Shown piece after piece: positions 49,726-61,402 of a stretch of DNA of 64,000 bases (the first letter of the stretch is position 1; every line of letters starts with the position of its first letter). Made by a program: the position numbers and the translations under genes. The stretch spans positions 2,170,001 to 2,234,000 of the forward strand of contig OY723273.1 in assembly GCA_963210315.1 (NCBI GenBank), written 5' to 3'. The notes below the pieces were generated by a model that searched no databases, was not told the origin of the DNA, and worked only from the letters and a program-made list of their open reading frames with translations. The stretch is from Rhynchopus euleeides. Lineage: Eukaryota; Euglenozoa; Diplonemea; Diplonemida; Diplonemidae.

Positions 49726-51771
49726 TATATCATCACGGTGATTGTACCCCAGTCAGGGTTCCCTGTAATTTGTGTAAAGAAACACACACGGCAGGGGCGG
49801 CAAAAATCCCGCCATTTGGCGTGTATTTTTAGCCTGTCATGCAAAAAAAAAACGTTCAAAACGGCGCGAAACTCATCTGGCCTTTTGACGAAGGCACCCT
49901 TGTCGTGCGGTGGGGGTCCAGTTGTTGTGGGTAGATCGGCAAGCCCACGCACTCTTGGCCATCATGCCCCTCTGTTTGGGTTCAGTGTGTGCGGAGGTCC
50001 CACAGACAAACGCATCGCAACAAGCACAACCCCTTGAGGGTGGAGAGGCTGAAGAATGGGGCACTTCTGAATTAACCACCCCCCCCCCTCCCCCTCCCCC
50101 ACCTCTCAACCCCTCCACCCCCGTATCTACCACCCCACCCCAGCCCACACCCCCACGTGTGGATCTTTGTACTGCCGTGGAACAATCACTTCCGCATTCT
50201 ACCTTTTACCCCCACCAGCACCCCACGCCCCACACCCCACGCAATACACAACAGCAACAGCCCCAATCCGACGATTTCCCATTGCGGTGCGGATTCTCTC
50301 GTGAATAAAAACGGCAAAAAAAAAACGACAAAAATAGCGTTCAAAAGTCCCCACCCCCAACCCCCAACCCCCAGACACCGACACCCGCCTCACCCACCAG
50401 CATCACATATCAGCAGCCCCTCTTCCTCACATGATTACCAGTCAAGTGTGAATGCCCCAACCTCCACCCCCAATAATGAGAATGAGAATATCCGGCATGT
50501 GTCTCCCCCCCCCCCCCCAGCGCTTTCGACAGTGCTGCATGGCAGCAGGGGGAGAGAGGGGGGGGGAAGGTTAGGAAACCCTGGCCCGTCTTCAACCAAA
50601 CTAGCGGGCACTCTATTTTTTCATAACAGTGTCACGGTGGTCAGGACAAGTGAGATCCCGGACTGTACGGCCAACAGTGTACCGGAGGAGGGGTGGGGGT
50701 GGATGGGGAAGCGGGGCGTGCAGGTGGCAAGAATCGTTCAGAGCTGGGGATATCCCAGCTCCCTCTGCCTTCCCTCCTTCTTTTCTTGTTTTTAAAAAAT
50801 TTCCCCCCTTCATTTGCAATGTTTTTTTGTTACGCGCAACATAAGCACGCATACACACCGTTTTTTTTAGCGTGGAAATGTGTCACTACGAGTTCGGCTC
50901 AACTCGGGTTCTACACAGGACACCTCCGCCCGCCCCTCACACAGCCCGCAAGCACATCGACACGATGGTGTGGCCAGGCCTTGATTCGGAACAGGAGGAT
51001 AATCATCCTCCTGGGTGGGGTCTCGCACTCTCTGCAATTCTGGGCAAATGCCCCACCCCCCACCCCGATGCATTGTTCAGCACACAGCTGTGCTTCCATG
51101 TTTTTCCCAAATCCATCACAACCCAAGTCTCAGGGACAAGAAATCCCATCGCAAATTAAACTTGAATAACCACAACTTTTTGTTTGGTCGTGGAGTGTTT
51201 GGGGGGAGGGGGGGGGGGGGGTCAAATGACCCCCATGAATAACGGATACTGGCCCCAGACTGGGGAGGGAGGGGGGGGGGGTGTCCTTCTTTCAACATCG
51301 CCCTGGGGTGCACTGTATCACCCGGAACTGGTTTATCGGGGTGGGGTGGGGGCTTTCTGGCCCCCCCTCCCCCCCCACACACATTCTCTTTCACTTGGCA
51401 TCTCAAAATTCCACCACCGTCAGTCAGATGTGTGCCTGGCAGTATCCGTACTCCAGGACACGACTACAAAAAATATGGGTTCCTGTTGGGGCCTGTGTGC
51501 AGCAGTGGTGACTGCACCCAAAGCAGGGCGCTCGGTTGTATTCAACACTGCTGCAGATCTGTTCCCGTCACGGCGTGTGTGCTTCTGACTGACCTGCACC
51601 TGCCCAGTGCCACGGACACAAAAATGTTTTCTCGTGCGTGTAGATGTCGCATCGTATCCTCTCGATTCGCTCGACACTCAACAAGATATTTATGATGTGC
51701 GTGTGCCCTCTCGGTTGGATCCACACGAGTCCGAATTGATTCGCGCGTGTGCGTGTGTGGCGAACAAATTA
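49726..51771. other. No gene seen; C- and G-run DNA
   Basis: Homopolymer-rich (50078-50100 C; 50505-50520 C; 51200-51222 G; 51270-51283 G). A palindrome AGGAGGATAATCATCCTCCT lies at 50992. Frames are proline- or glycine-driven. Confidence 0.5.
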
Positions 51772-52117
51772 CCGTATACGTAAATATTATGGAACGTAAA
51801 TATTATGGAACGGGCCCATTTTTGGCCGGTCCGTTCCATAATATTTACGTTCCAAAATATTTACAGGGCCAGTTGGGCCACTCGGTGGTGAGGACGGCTT
51901 GCGTCAGGAATCGCGCGAAAAGTGCACGAGTAGGTCTCGTCAGGGACTCTGTACGCCGTCCGATCACCTGGTCCAAGTCCCCGAGTCGCAGAAAGCCCTG
52001 TAAATATTATGGAACGAAAAAAATCTGGAACGCCAACCCACCAGCGTTCCATAATATTTACGTTCCATAATATTTACGTTCCATAATATTTACGTTCCAA
52101 AATATTTACGTATACGG
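51772..52117 (+). mobile_element. TA-MITE family T, copy 6 (346 bp)
   Basis: TA at the left; the right flank is TG, so the duplicated TA has probably mutated. Sequence close to copies 1 and 4. Confidence 0.9.
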
Positions 52118-52772
52118 TGTATAAAAAGCGGTGTTTGCTCTGCCGGCCTGGAATAACTGCCGTCAAAAAAACAATAATAAATAGAACACGCCTTGGAAGA
52201 AAAGACTATTGTGTACCTGGCCCCCCCGTGGTTAAGCCCCCCTGGCCAAAAATGGGCTACCTGGGGGCCTAAATGCGGGAGGTCCCAGGTATGATAATTT
52301 TGTTTGTTTACTTGAATGTGTACACACCCCTTGGCGCCTTCAAACCGGCCTGCTGCACTGCAGGTTGCCCCCATGATACAGGACGGTGTGGCATCACTCA
52401 GCGGTGAGTCGTCCTGGGTTTGGGTCAGGGTCATCCGAGCTATCGGCGGATGCACTGCCGGTACTTCTGCTGCAGTGATTTCAACGACGTGACGCTCAGA
52501 AGACTCCGTGCGTACCTGATCCCCCCTTGAGACTACTCCTGTTCGAGCCCACCGGGGGTCGCTTCCGATCAGTGCAAAGTGTCGAGACTGCAGGTGCCCT
52601 GGTGGTGGTAGCAGCATGTGGCGTTCCTACTGCGTGATGATTCATACCCGGGATGGTGCCTGGCATTACTGATTTTTTCGGGGAAAAACGGGAGGGGAAG
52701 GGGTGGGGGGGGGCTCTGACGGCGCCACATCTTTGATCCGCCGTTGCCCTCCATCCCCCCCTCTCCCCCCTA
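52118..52772. other. No gene seen
   Basis: Mixed sequence without coding character; G run 52707-52714 and C runs to 52770. Confidence 0.5.
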
Positions 52773-52885
52773 AGGCAGTGCTTGCTGAAGACACGTATTC
52801 TTCGGAAAATCTCAACTCTGCAGACGTGCATACGTACGAATACGCATACGTATGCACGCATGCCTGTATTCGGCGAGCACTGCCC
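52773..52885. mobile_element. Small TA-flanked foldback element (113 bp)
   Basis: Ends (A/G)GGCAGTGCT(T/C)GC(T/C)GAA are inverted and flanked by TA at 52771-52772 and 52886-52887. The centre holds CATACGTACGAATACGCATACG palindromes (52829-52850). A short Tc1/mariner-type MITE is likely. Confidence 0.7.
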
Positions 52886-53159
52886 TAAGGGGGGGTTTTA
52901 CCCGAAAATATCCTGTATTACCTCAACCAGGGACACTCTCCCCACCCCAGCCGTATTGTATGTTTCACCCCCACCCCACCCCATATTGTTTTACATTCAC
53001 CACCCAAATGCCGAACACACTCGCTGTCTCTCTCGTTGGCAGTACTAACGGGGTTTCCCGCCTGGCTTCTGCTATCCCCTTCACCTTCAACCAAGACAGC
53101 CCACGATCCAGCGGGGGACCCAACTCGCAGACAGCTTTCCCCTGCCGGCCTGGGCTTTG

Positions 53160-53515
53160 CGCGCGACGCATGTGAGGGAAAACAGTGGAGGTCACATCAA
53201 GAGCAAAGTGCTCAGTGTGTTCTGCACTGCGACAAAAAGTTTCACTCGCGTACGTGTGAGAGTGTAGAGTCACACCAGAGTATCACTCGGTGTGACTTGC
53301 GCTCAAAAGACCCAACAGGCTCACAAACAGCAACCCGTTCGGGCTGCGAAGGGAAAATCGTTCAATAGCTTCGCGTGTGTGGAGGGTGGCATCAGAGCTC
53401 GCTCAGTGCAACCCGCACCAAACAAATAACCAATCTTCGCGTGTGTGTGCGTAAACAGTGGGGTTCACATCAAGACCAGGTGCTCGGTGTGCTCTACGCT
53501 CCAAAGTATTCATGT
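53160..53515 (+). repeat. Degenerate tandem units related to the MYND-like fragment
   Basis: Four imperfect units start near 53160, 53248, 53367 and 53437, each with TGTG(A/T)G..., (G/T)TCACATCAAGA or a variant, then TGCTCGGTGTGCTCT. The last reads CVNSGVHIKTRCSVC, homologous to the 7211 fragment CVNCGEPVKSRCSVC with one Cys lost. A shorter match (GCGCTCGGTGTGCTCTCCAC) lies at 61429, after gene B. Either a multiplied exon fragment or a non-coding repeat that happens to encode Cys. Confidence 0.45.
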
Positions 53516-53839
53516 GGGTGGGGGGGGTGGGGTGCTGCGTACGCCAATGTTGGAACCGCCCCCAGACGGGATACCCTCAGCAATGTGTAGGCCAATCGGG
53601 TTGTTTCTATTGTGCATCCGCGTCATCATCTTACTGCCAACCTTACCCACTCTCCCGCACACTCGACTCGTCGGCCCTTTCCTCATGTTTCTGCGTTTAT
53701 GTCACGCATCACTCCCTCTCAGCGCGCCCAACGCCGGGTCCGTATGACCGTGCGTTCCCCGATGGAGCAGCTGTGAGGGCATGGGGTGGCAGAGACGTCG
53801 AGATGGTTTTCCCCTCTGTGCCCCCCCCCCCCCCTAGGC

Positions 53840-54490
53840 ATAGACCCCGATAAGAGGGGGTCGGGGGTCGGGGGGGTCAGGGGTCGGGGGTCGGGAGGGG
53901 GTCCGAGGGGGTCGCCTTGAGGAATTTGCCTGAATGGGGACCACCAATAAGGGGTGTTCATAGGCACCCCATGGCCAAAATGACCCCACTGCGATCCGCA
54001 CAAACTCCAAACATTCAAAAGAACGGGTTTTTGAAAAATCCGAGGGGGGGGTCGGGGAGGGTGCCGCTGGGTGGGTGGGTAGGGTGGCATGGTGTGTGCC
54101 TCCCAGGCATCTCCTCCATGAATATCCCTGGACCAGACCCACATTTCATGAGTGAAGCTTGGTACTTCTATCCACGAAATGACCCCACTACGATCCGCAG
54201 AAGTCCCAAATATTCAAAAGGACGGGGTTTTGCAAACCCTGTGTGGGGGGGTCGGGAGGGGGGCCGACCCCTCATACTCCGACCCCTGAGTTTGCAACCC
54301 CCCATTTTCCGACCCCTGAGAAATAGTGCAAAAGTTCCGACCCCCAAGTTTCAGACCCCCATTTTCAGACCCCCTTCCGACCCCTCCGACCCCCCGTATC
54401 CCGACCCCCGAGAACAATGGGGAGGGGGGCCGACCCCCTCTGACCCCCATATCCGACCCCTCGATTCCGACCCCCGGGTTTCCGAGCCCC
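53840..54490. repeat. CGACCCC / GGGGTCG simple-repeat region
   Basis: Degenerate GGGGTCGGGG units at 53855-53915, then CGACCCCC units at 54240-54490 (opposite sense), separated by sequence duplicated as ATGACCCCACTGCGATCCGCA (53980) and ATGACCCCACTACGATCCGC (54179). Confidence 0.7.
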
Positions 54491-54639
54491 ATCTCGAATT
54501 TGTTTTGCCATCATCCACAGCGGATCTCTGAGACGTGTCAGGTCCAACTTCGACCCAAGGTTCGATTCGTGCCGCCGAGGCTTGCCTTGGAGGGGTTCGA
54601 TATGTCCCTCCACACCCGAATGTTTCTGAATTTGCTGAT

Positions 54640-55781
54640 CTGGGGTAATCAGGCTGGGGAAAAAAACAACAAATCACAACAAATCACACCCGATCGTCAG
54701 CTGATTGAGGGTGTGATATGAGGGTTCTATCCAACAAGGATATCAAGGCGGCACTTTCAAAGTCCTGCCAAGGACAGCGCCACGTGGGTGTGTGCTTCTG
54801 ATATATGTTATGTCATCATGTGAACCCTCCCCAGCGTGTGCCAACATCCCTGACACGCTCACGAAAAGCATGACACGGAGAAAACAGGTGCCGAAACAAC
54901 CTGCCGAGCACACGGGTAGTGCCACGTTGATCCACGCAGCGATCTCCCATGACAGGAAGCCTTGTCGCCACGGCAGAGTCGCCGCAGACTGTGGGAGAGG
55001 TGTCGCCAGTCACCTTGAGGTTGCAGTGTGTCATCAGGCTAAGACCCGTGCCCTCTTCACCTCCCCTGTTAGGTTGCTCCCATATCGTTGCCTGCTTTGG
55101 GGCCTGAAGGACATAGGGGTCCAGCAGGCACTTGAGCATCGCAAGGCATGAGTGGCTGTTTCAAACTCCTGGTGCAAGCACCCGTCATGGTCTGGGGAAG
55201 CCCTCCCAGGTAGTTTAACGTCTTGCCCAGGACCGACACCCGATCACAACAGATCACAACAAATCACAAGGCAAATGTTGTGATTTGTTGTGATTTTTTG
55301 CGATTTGTTGCGGCCAGTTGTGATTTGTTGTGACTAGGTGTGACGTGGTGTGATTTGTTGTGACCAGTTGTGACGACTTGTGACCCTTTTGTGATGAGTT
55401 GTGATGAGGTGTGATCTGTTGTGATCTGTTGTGATCGCGATCCAAAATTTTAAATTTTTGAAATTTTGGATCGCGATCACAACAGATCACAACAGATCAC
55501 ACCTCATCACAACTCATCACAACTCATCGTCAGCTGATTGAGGGTGTGATATGAGGGTTCTATCCAACAAGGATAGAACCCTCATAGACCCTCAAAGACA
55601 ACTCATCACAAAAGGGTCACAAGTCGTCACAACTGGTCGCAACAAATCACAACTGGCCACAACAAATCGCAACAAATCGCAACAAATCACAACAAATCAC
55701 AACATTTGGCGTTGTGATTTGTTGTGATCGGGTGTGATTCGTTGTGATTTGTTGTTTTTTCCCCCAGCCTGATTACCCCTG
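54640..55781. mobile_element. Highly palindromic element of GTTGTGATTT units (1.14 kb)
   Basis: Inverted ends C(T/A)GGGGTAATCAGGCTGGGG at 54640 and 55781 are followed by AACAAATCACAAC arrays. From 55275 to 55705 the DNA is one large imperfect palindrome centred near 55452 (AAATTTTAAATTTTTGAAATT), built of ~10-bp GTTGTGATTT-type units. A 46-bp block (from GTCAGCTGATTGAGGGTG) is repeated at 54693 and 55529. The end sequence is hAT-like, but no 8-bp duplication was found and there is no gene. Confidence 0.75.
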
Positions 55782-56114
55782 TTTCCAAACGTTTCAGAAA
55801 GATCGTCCAAAAAAACCCCCCGTTGAATGTCCCAACGCACACATGGTATCCCATATCTGGAGCTCTCTCGGCAAGGCATTCAATCAACGCAGTGGGAGCT
55901 TACGAACCGAATCAGCCATCAGCATGATGGTGGATGCAGTTGCGGGCCGCCGAAGTAAATCACCTGCGCCGATGCATCTCGCCCGGGACACAACACAAGG
56001 CAAACAAGGCAGAACGAACCCCCGGAAAGAACCCAGAGTGGTGTGTGTGTGTGTAGTGATAGTGGTTTTAAGTGGGTAACCCTGCGCGGATCTGTGCCCA
56101 CTCCCCGCCCACCC
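55782..56114. other. 3' flank of the RNase H gene; no other gene seen
   Basis: Contains (GT)n at 56039-56056, which on the minus strand is a (CA)n tract ~60 bases beyond the RNase H stop. Confidence 0.4.
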
Positions 56115-57786
56115 CTACGTCACAGCGGATGCCCCACTCGGGTTAGAGTGTGGGGCCAACTCAGTGCCACTCCGAGGAGGGCGTGAGGCATAGCCAGCGT
56201 GGTGCGTGCCGCAACAGTGTGTGAGTGATTTCGCACTGCTGTGGCAGTCCCCGCACCGGCCCATGCGATGCGTCTTGCAAAATTCCATGGTGACTTGCAA
56301 GCCGTCGTTCTTCCCGTGGTGGTCCCGGCAGCAGTCCTCTTCCGAGAGGCGCCGGCGCCGGCAGTCCACGCAGCGGGGTTTCCAGTGCAGAGCGCAGGTA
56401 AGCATCTTCGCGTTCCGTCTGGCTCCAGGGGGGGCAGTCCGGGGAGCAGCGCCCCGTCGTTCCCATGACCGTCCTGTCCGGGCGTTGGCTTGCCGGCTGC
56501 TGGCAGTCCATTGCTGGGCCGCTTGCTGCCACCCCTCTGGGTAGTGGGGCTGCGGTGCGAAGGTTGCGGCCCACGCCATGCCGCGGGAGTGGAAGGCTGT
56601 GTCCCGCTGGTTCAAGCCCAGGCCTGCCGTGTGCGCTTGGAGGCTGCGCATCACCGACTCGGTGGCTGGGCTGAGCTGGGCTCTCCTGGACAGGCCCCCT
56701 GCCACGGTTCCCCCGATCGCGGTGAGGACAGTGGAGCTCGCAGTGTGGCCACAGTGCCATGGTTGCTTGGAAGTCTTGCGCACCACCTCGCAGAGCTGCC
56801 TCAACGAGTGAGCCTTGCCCAGGATGCTCTTCTGGAAGGCTGCGAAGTCCTGCCGCAGCTGCTCCTGCGAGGTCTCCCCCTGCCTCTCAGCCTCGTCCAT
56901 GGCGGCGTTGCTGAGGGCGTCCGCATCGACGTTGAGCTCCCTTTTCACGTGCTCATACGTAAGGGTGATCCGGGGCCCGAGGTCGGCAGCCAGCCGTGCC
57001 GTGCTGAGGAAGAGGGGGCGGAGGGATTTATCGCGGCAAACCGCTTCCCCTTTTAGGTGTCGCAGCACCACCTGCGAGTCACCCCGCACCGTAACGTTCC
57101 CCTCAGGGGGCGGGTCGCCCCTTCTGAGCAGCCGTAGGCCCGCCCGAACCCCTTCGTACTCAGCGATGTTGTTGCTGCGTACGTTCAGCAGAGGGAGGAT
57201 CTCTTCCGACACCTTGAGGCCGTCTCGGTAGAGCACCGCACCTGCACCCGCCAGGGCGAAGGGGGTGCCGTTGTCCCTTGCTCCGCCGTCGAAGTAGAGG
57301 GTGAGCCCCGGGGATGTGCCCTCGGGGATGCGTGGGCGGGCCTCCCGCGGCCCCCTCTCAGGGGGGTCAGGTGTGTGGGGGCGGATGCGGCGCGTTTCGA
57401 CTTCTGGGAGGGTGAGGCCGGTCGACAGCTCGAAGTCGACAGCCAACTCCATGAGGGTCACGGTGTGCTCCCCTCCCTGCGGCCCCCATTTCAGGCCCCG
57501 CAGCCAGTCGCAGAGGGCCACCCACAGCTCCGGGGGGCGCTTGCCCCACGTCTGTTTGACAGTGGACGGCGCCCGCACAGGGATGCAGGCCTGTTCGGGG
57601 TTGGGTGTGCACCACCCCCATGGATAGTGAAGGGTGCGGTGGTGGCGCGCGGAGCGGTCGAGCAGTCCATCTTTCTCCTGCCGCGCCGAGAGGATTGCAA
57701 TGAAGTAGCGGTGCAGCTGCGCCACTATATCCACCCTGCGTGCGAAGGATAGTGGCAGGGGCTGCCTGTCCTCCGGGATGCCGTGT
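56115..57786 (-). CDS. RNase H type I protein with Cys/His-rich tail (retroelement-derived)
   Basis: The frame ends at TAG (56115-56117). A CCTTTAG just upstream of 57786 on the minus strand looks like a 3' splice site; before it lies an (AC)n tract, so the exon or the truncated element probably starts here. The N-terminal part (WVALCDWLRGLKW, then LMELAVDFELSTGLTLPE) resembles the segment before RNase H in many protist LINE polyproteins. RNase H follows with all four acidic residues: Asp in LYFDGGARDNG, Glu in IAEYEGVRAG, Asp in VRGDSQVVL, Asp in NVDADALSNAA. Next is a ~200-residue linker, then a zinc-binding-like tail with repeated CxxC, CC and HH (CALHWKPRCVDC, CCRDHHGK, CKTHRMGRCGDC, CCGTHHAG). 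RNase H removes RNA from RNA-DNA hybrids. No RT is present, so this is a 5'-truncated LINE or a domesticated RNase H gene. Confidence 0.75.
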
Positions 57787-60117
57787 CTAAAGGCGTGTGT
57801 GTGTGTGTGTCGTGTATGTAGTGTGATTTTAATGGATACGCCCCACCCCCAGCCCAAGCATATCTGTTCTTTATTTTCTTTTACTGTACAGCAGGAGCCC
57901 AGCAGGGCGGGGGGTGTGTGTGTGCTCGCAATACTACCCCGCGCTTTCCCGCTTTTTGGCTGGGAAACCTTGTCGCAGTTTCCCCTAACCCCCCCACCCG
58001 GCGTGCCTGACACCACGGCACACAGAAGTGTATCTCACGGGGGTTTGTGTGGGGTACCGCTGCACACATGGACACGATCTGTGCCCCCGAGAGATGGCGC
58101 CGTGGGGCAAAACCACTCGCGGTACTGTACCCTGCGGTGTGGGGGGGGCAAGGCATGCGCTGGGAGCAGGGCCATCTGGACAGGAGAACATCTCCCTTTA
58201 GAGAAGGGTCTTCGGTTCTGTTCCCCACCCCCACCCCCACCCCCCCACCCCCCCACCCCCCCTGCGGGCGAAAGCGAAGGAAAAATCCAAAAAAGAGCAG
58301 ACAAACAAATAAAAGCAGGTGTTGAACTCTGTGTGTGATGCTTGTGGTGTGATTTGACTGCACCTGCTTCTCCCCCCACCCACCCCCATGGTTTTTTGTG
58401 CATATTCCCTGCCTGTCACTTTATTTTGGTGGGGGGATGGCCGTTATCCTCATATCCTCCCAGTGTTGCCATTTCTTGTGTCTCTTGAACAGACTTCCAA
58501 AGCAGCAAACCTTGGAAGATGTCGGATGCACAGACAGAGTTTGGGCATTTCGCCTTGGAGCCTTGGCAGGATTAGTCGACTCACATACATCCCGTGGTTA
58601 GTGGACTTCGCTCTGTGCCAAACTGTGCTGCGTGTGTCAATTGTGACCACCTAAATAGGCTAAAAGGCTTGGGTTGATCACAGTTCTGCACTTCAGCTGC
58701 ATATCTCGAGCGGAACCACGCACACCCCCTCCCCTCCCCCAGACCGTTTTACATCAAACATACCCTTCGAGGAGGGAGGGGGGGGGGGATGGTGGTGTTC
58801 GGCAGAATATCGGAATCGGGATTATCCAAGTCTCTCTCTCTGATTGAGGGTCTTCGCTTGCGGTGCCAAAAGGAGTATATCAGCGGTGCGTTTGTTTCAC
58901 GGGGAGGGGGGGGGTGGGGGCAACAGCAAAGGCAAACACTCAGCAGCAGGGACTGTGTGGGGGGTTTAAGCTTTTGTTATTTTATTGCCTCGGCCTCCCG
59001 ACTTTTGGCGCACGACAACAACAGAAACAATGCTGCACAATGCCGAGGGGGGAGGGGTGGGTGGTGCGGTGGAGGGGGGGAAAAAAATCAACCCGTGTGG
59101 TTGACGCCGTGCTGATTCTCAGAAAGGAAATACTGTTCACAACTCACGATTATCTTACATTCTTTGTGATCACTTTACAAACAAATCGCCGAAATTTTGC
59201 CCAACAAATGCGATAGCGAATGACCCTCTCTGTCTGATGGGCTATTTGCACCTACCACCGTACATAGGGTATTCTTATCATTGCCGATAACGTTAGACGC
59301 CCTCTGTATGCGCCGCGGCCCGATTTCCCCTCTGTCTTACCCCCGGAAATATCTGACGCACAGGAAATATTATCGGGACCAAGGGTTCCCAGACCAGACG
59401 AGGTGCAAAAACTCCGCGATAGTGCAAGATGCATGCACACAACAAAAAGCTCAGCAACCCCCGCCCCTTCCCACACCCCCCCCCCCCCCCCCGGCCCCCC
59501 CCCCCCCCCCAAACTCGACACGGCAATCGAGTGAAGGGAAGGTCGACTTTCCGGCTTTATATTCTCGACGTATACTTCCATTCCCCCAACAGCAAGCAAA
59601 TGTTGGGCTCTCAAGGCTTGGCAATGGCCATTGCTCTCCTGAAGGCAACGTGCGCATTGGGATTGGCGTGTCACAGGTTCAGTGTGGCTGTCAATGCTAA
59701 GTGCCAACAATGCATGAGGGAGGATGGAAAATGCTCTGAACACGTGAGAACAACGGGGACGAGAGACAGAGATAGAGAGAGAGAAGAGAGCGCGTGTGTT
59801 TGTGTTGTGTTTTTGGCAGCGAGCTTTAGCGATGAGGAGAAACTGGGACAAAGTGCCACCAGGACGCCCCCCCCTCCCTCCCCCATCCCTCCCTCCCTGT
59901 CCTGCCTGCGGTCTTGCCTGGCAGATCCGTTCCTCTCTGCTGCACTTGCTTTGTCGCTTGTTGAGGGTGAGCTCAACAAACAACATATTTGCGCTGGTTT
60001 TGTGCGGGGCACATGAGACACGGGCTGCCGACAGAACAGTTCTTTGGCCTCCAGCCACCCTCGCAGGAGTGAGAGGGCATGCTACTGCTCGAGACCAGGA
60101 GCCTGGTTAGCGGGTAT
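57787..60117. other. No gene seen between the RNase H gene and gene B
   Basis: C and G runs (58219-58262, 58771-58790, 59467-59512), (GT)n at 57796-57812 and purine GAGAGA at 59760-59790. Most of this is low complexity. Confidence 0.5.
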
Positions 60118-60152
60118 CACACACACCACACCACACCACACCACACCACACC
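60118..60152 (+). repeat. (ACACC)n microsatellite in the gene B leader
   Basis: Six ACACC units about 145 bases before the gene B start codon. Confidence 0.85.
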
Positions 60153-60295
60153 GCCCACCTTGCAGAGACCAAAGCCCTCCCGCTTATATTCACACCAGCC
60201 TCTCTTCCATACCCACACCACCCACTCTCCGCCACCGCCTTCCTCTTCGAAGCTTTCGCTCCGACCCGACCGCCGCAGCCCCAGACCTCTACACG

Positions 60296-61402
60296 ATGCA
60301 GGCAGGCATGAACGGCATGAACCTGAACATGGCGAACATGTACAGCATGCAGATGGGCATGCCTGTCGGGATGCCGATGACTGTGCCGCAGGTGATGCCG
60401 GGTCTGATGGGCGGCGGCCTGATGGGCGTCCCCATGGCGGGCATGCCGATGGCGCAGGTGGCGCCGATGTCGGCGCAGATGCCTGCCATGATGGGCGGCA
60501 TGGGATTGGGCAGCGGCCTCGGGGATGCACAGACCCTGCTCACGCTCCAGGCCATGCAGATGCAGCAGCAGCAGAGCGAGATCCAGCAGCTGCACGCCAA
60601 GATGCAGGCCCTCGAGCAGCAGCAGGGTGGTGCGCACGTGGGTGTGCGTGCGGAGAAGAAGGACAAGAAGGAGCGCGAGCAGCCCAAGCAGCCCCTCGGG
60701 AAGGTGAAGCAGGGCCCCGTGGTGGAGGACATCACCGCTAAGGAGAAGGCGGACACAAAGGAGCAGCCAAAGAAGGCCAAGAAGAAGGCCGCCATCTTCG
60801 CAGAGGAGCGCCCCTGCGAGCACAACATGTGGGACAACGTCCGCAGCAAGGCGGGTGTCATCACGCTGCGGTGCCGCGAGTGCCAGAAGCAGTTCAAGGG
60901 GCACCCGTCGCTGCTGATCTCCTGCAAGGACTTCCAGGAGGGTATGTCCTGCACGCGGGCGGACTGCCCCCAGCTGCACGTCTTCAAGCACAAGGAGACG
61001 CTGGCCGAGCGGAGCAAGCGCTTCGGGGACTGCGTGATCAAGCCTGACCTGCCGAAGCGGAAGAAGGGCCGTGACACGTCCACCACGCCGCCGCGCTCTA
61101 CGGACGATGCGGACTGCGACATGGTTGTGAACGCCAGCAAGGTCACTGCGCTGGACGACCTCACACTCGGGAGCGCTGTCACCGGCACGGAGGCCGGCTC
61201 CTTCACCTCCGCGTCCAGCGGTGAGTCGCCGTCGTCCCAGGCGCACGCGGCTTCCTGCGCCACACCCGATGAGGCAGTGCCCCTCCAGAGCGAGGTCAGG
61301 CTGACCCGCCTGCCGTCGGCGGACCACGACGACGGCCTGCTTGAGCTGATCGGGTCCCTGCAGCAGCACCTCAACGCGCCCTCCTCCGACAGCAAGCAGT
61401 GA
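60296..61402 (+). CDS. CCCH zinc-finger protein B (paralogue of gene A)
   Basis: 368 residues from the ATG at 60296; longer upstream frames have only weak starts in a C-rich leader. The N-terminus (1-75) is Met/Gly-rich (MNGMNLNMANMYSMQMGM), followed by a Gln/Met-rich likely coiled coil (~80-110) and a Lys-rich stretch (~118-168). The conserved domain opens at Cys174 (CEHNMWDNVRSKAG, then CREC) and has a Cys-x8-Cys-x4-Cys-x3-His finger at 210-228, followed by KHKETLAERSKRFGD. In gene A the third spacing is x5, so B is slightly non-canonical. The C-terminal ~130 residues are Ser/Thr/Asp-rich and end LIGSLQQHLNAPSSDSK. The shared CEHN...KHKETLAER block with different tails suggests an old duplication with conserved RNA binding and diverged interaction regions. 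Confidence 0.87.
   Translation: MQAGMNGMNLNMANMYSMQMGMPVGMPMTVPQVMPGLMGGGLMGVPMAGMPMAQVAPMSAQMPAMMGGMGLGSGLGDAQTLLTLQAMQMQQQQSEIQQLHAKMQALEQQQGGAHVGVRAEKKDKKEREQPKQPLGKVKQGPVVEDITAKEKADTKEQPKKAKKKAAIFAEERPCEHNMWDNVRSKAGVITLRCRECQKQFKGHPSLLISCKDFQEGMSCTRADCPQLHVFKHKETLAERSKRFGDCVIKPDLPKRKKGRDTSTTPPRSTDDADCDMVVNASKVTALDDLTLGSAVTGTEAGSFTSASSGESPSSQAHAASCATPDEAVPLQSEVRLTRLPSADHDDGLLELIGSLQQHLNAPSSDSKQ

Noticed and set aside
55250..55760. Regular repeats in the 55-kb region as a CRISPR array or telomere
   Set aside because: The units are inverted about a centre and variable; they are neither spacer-separated nor unidirectional.
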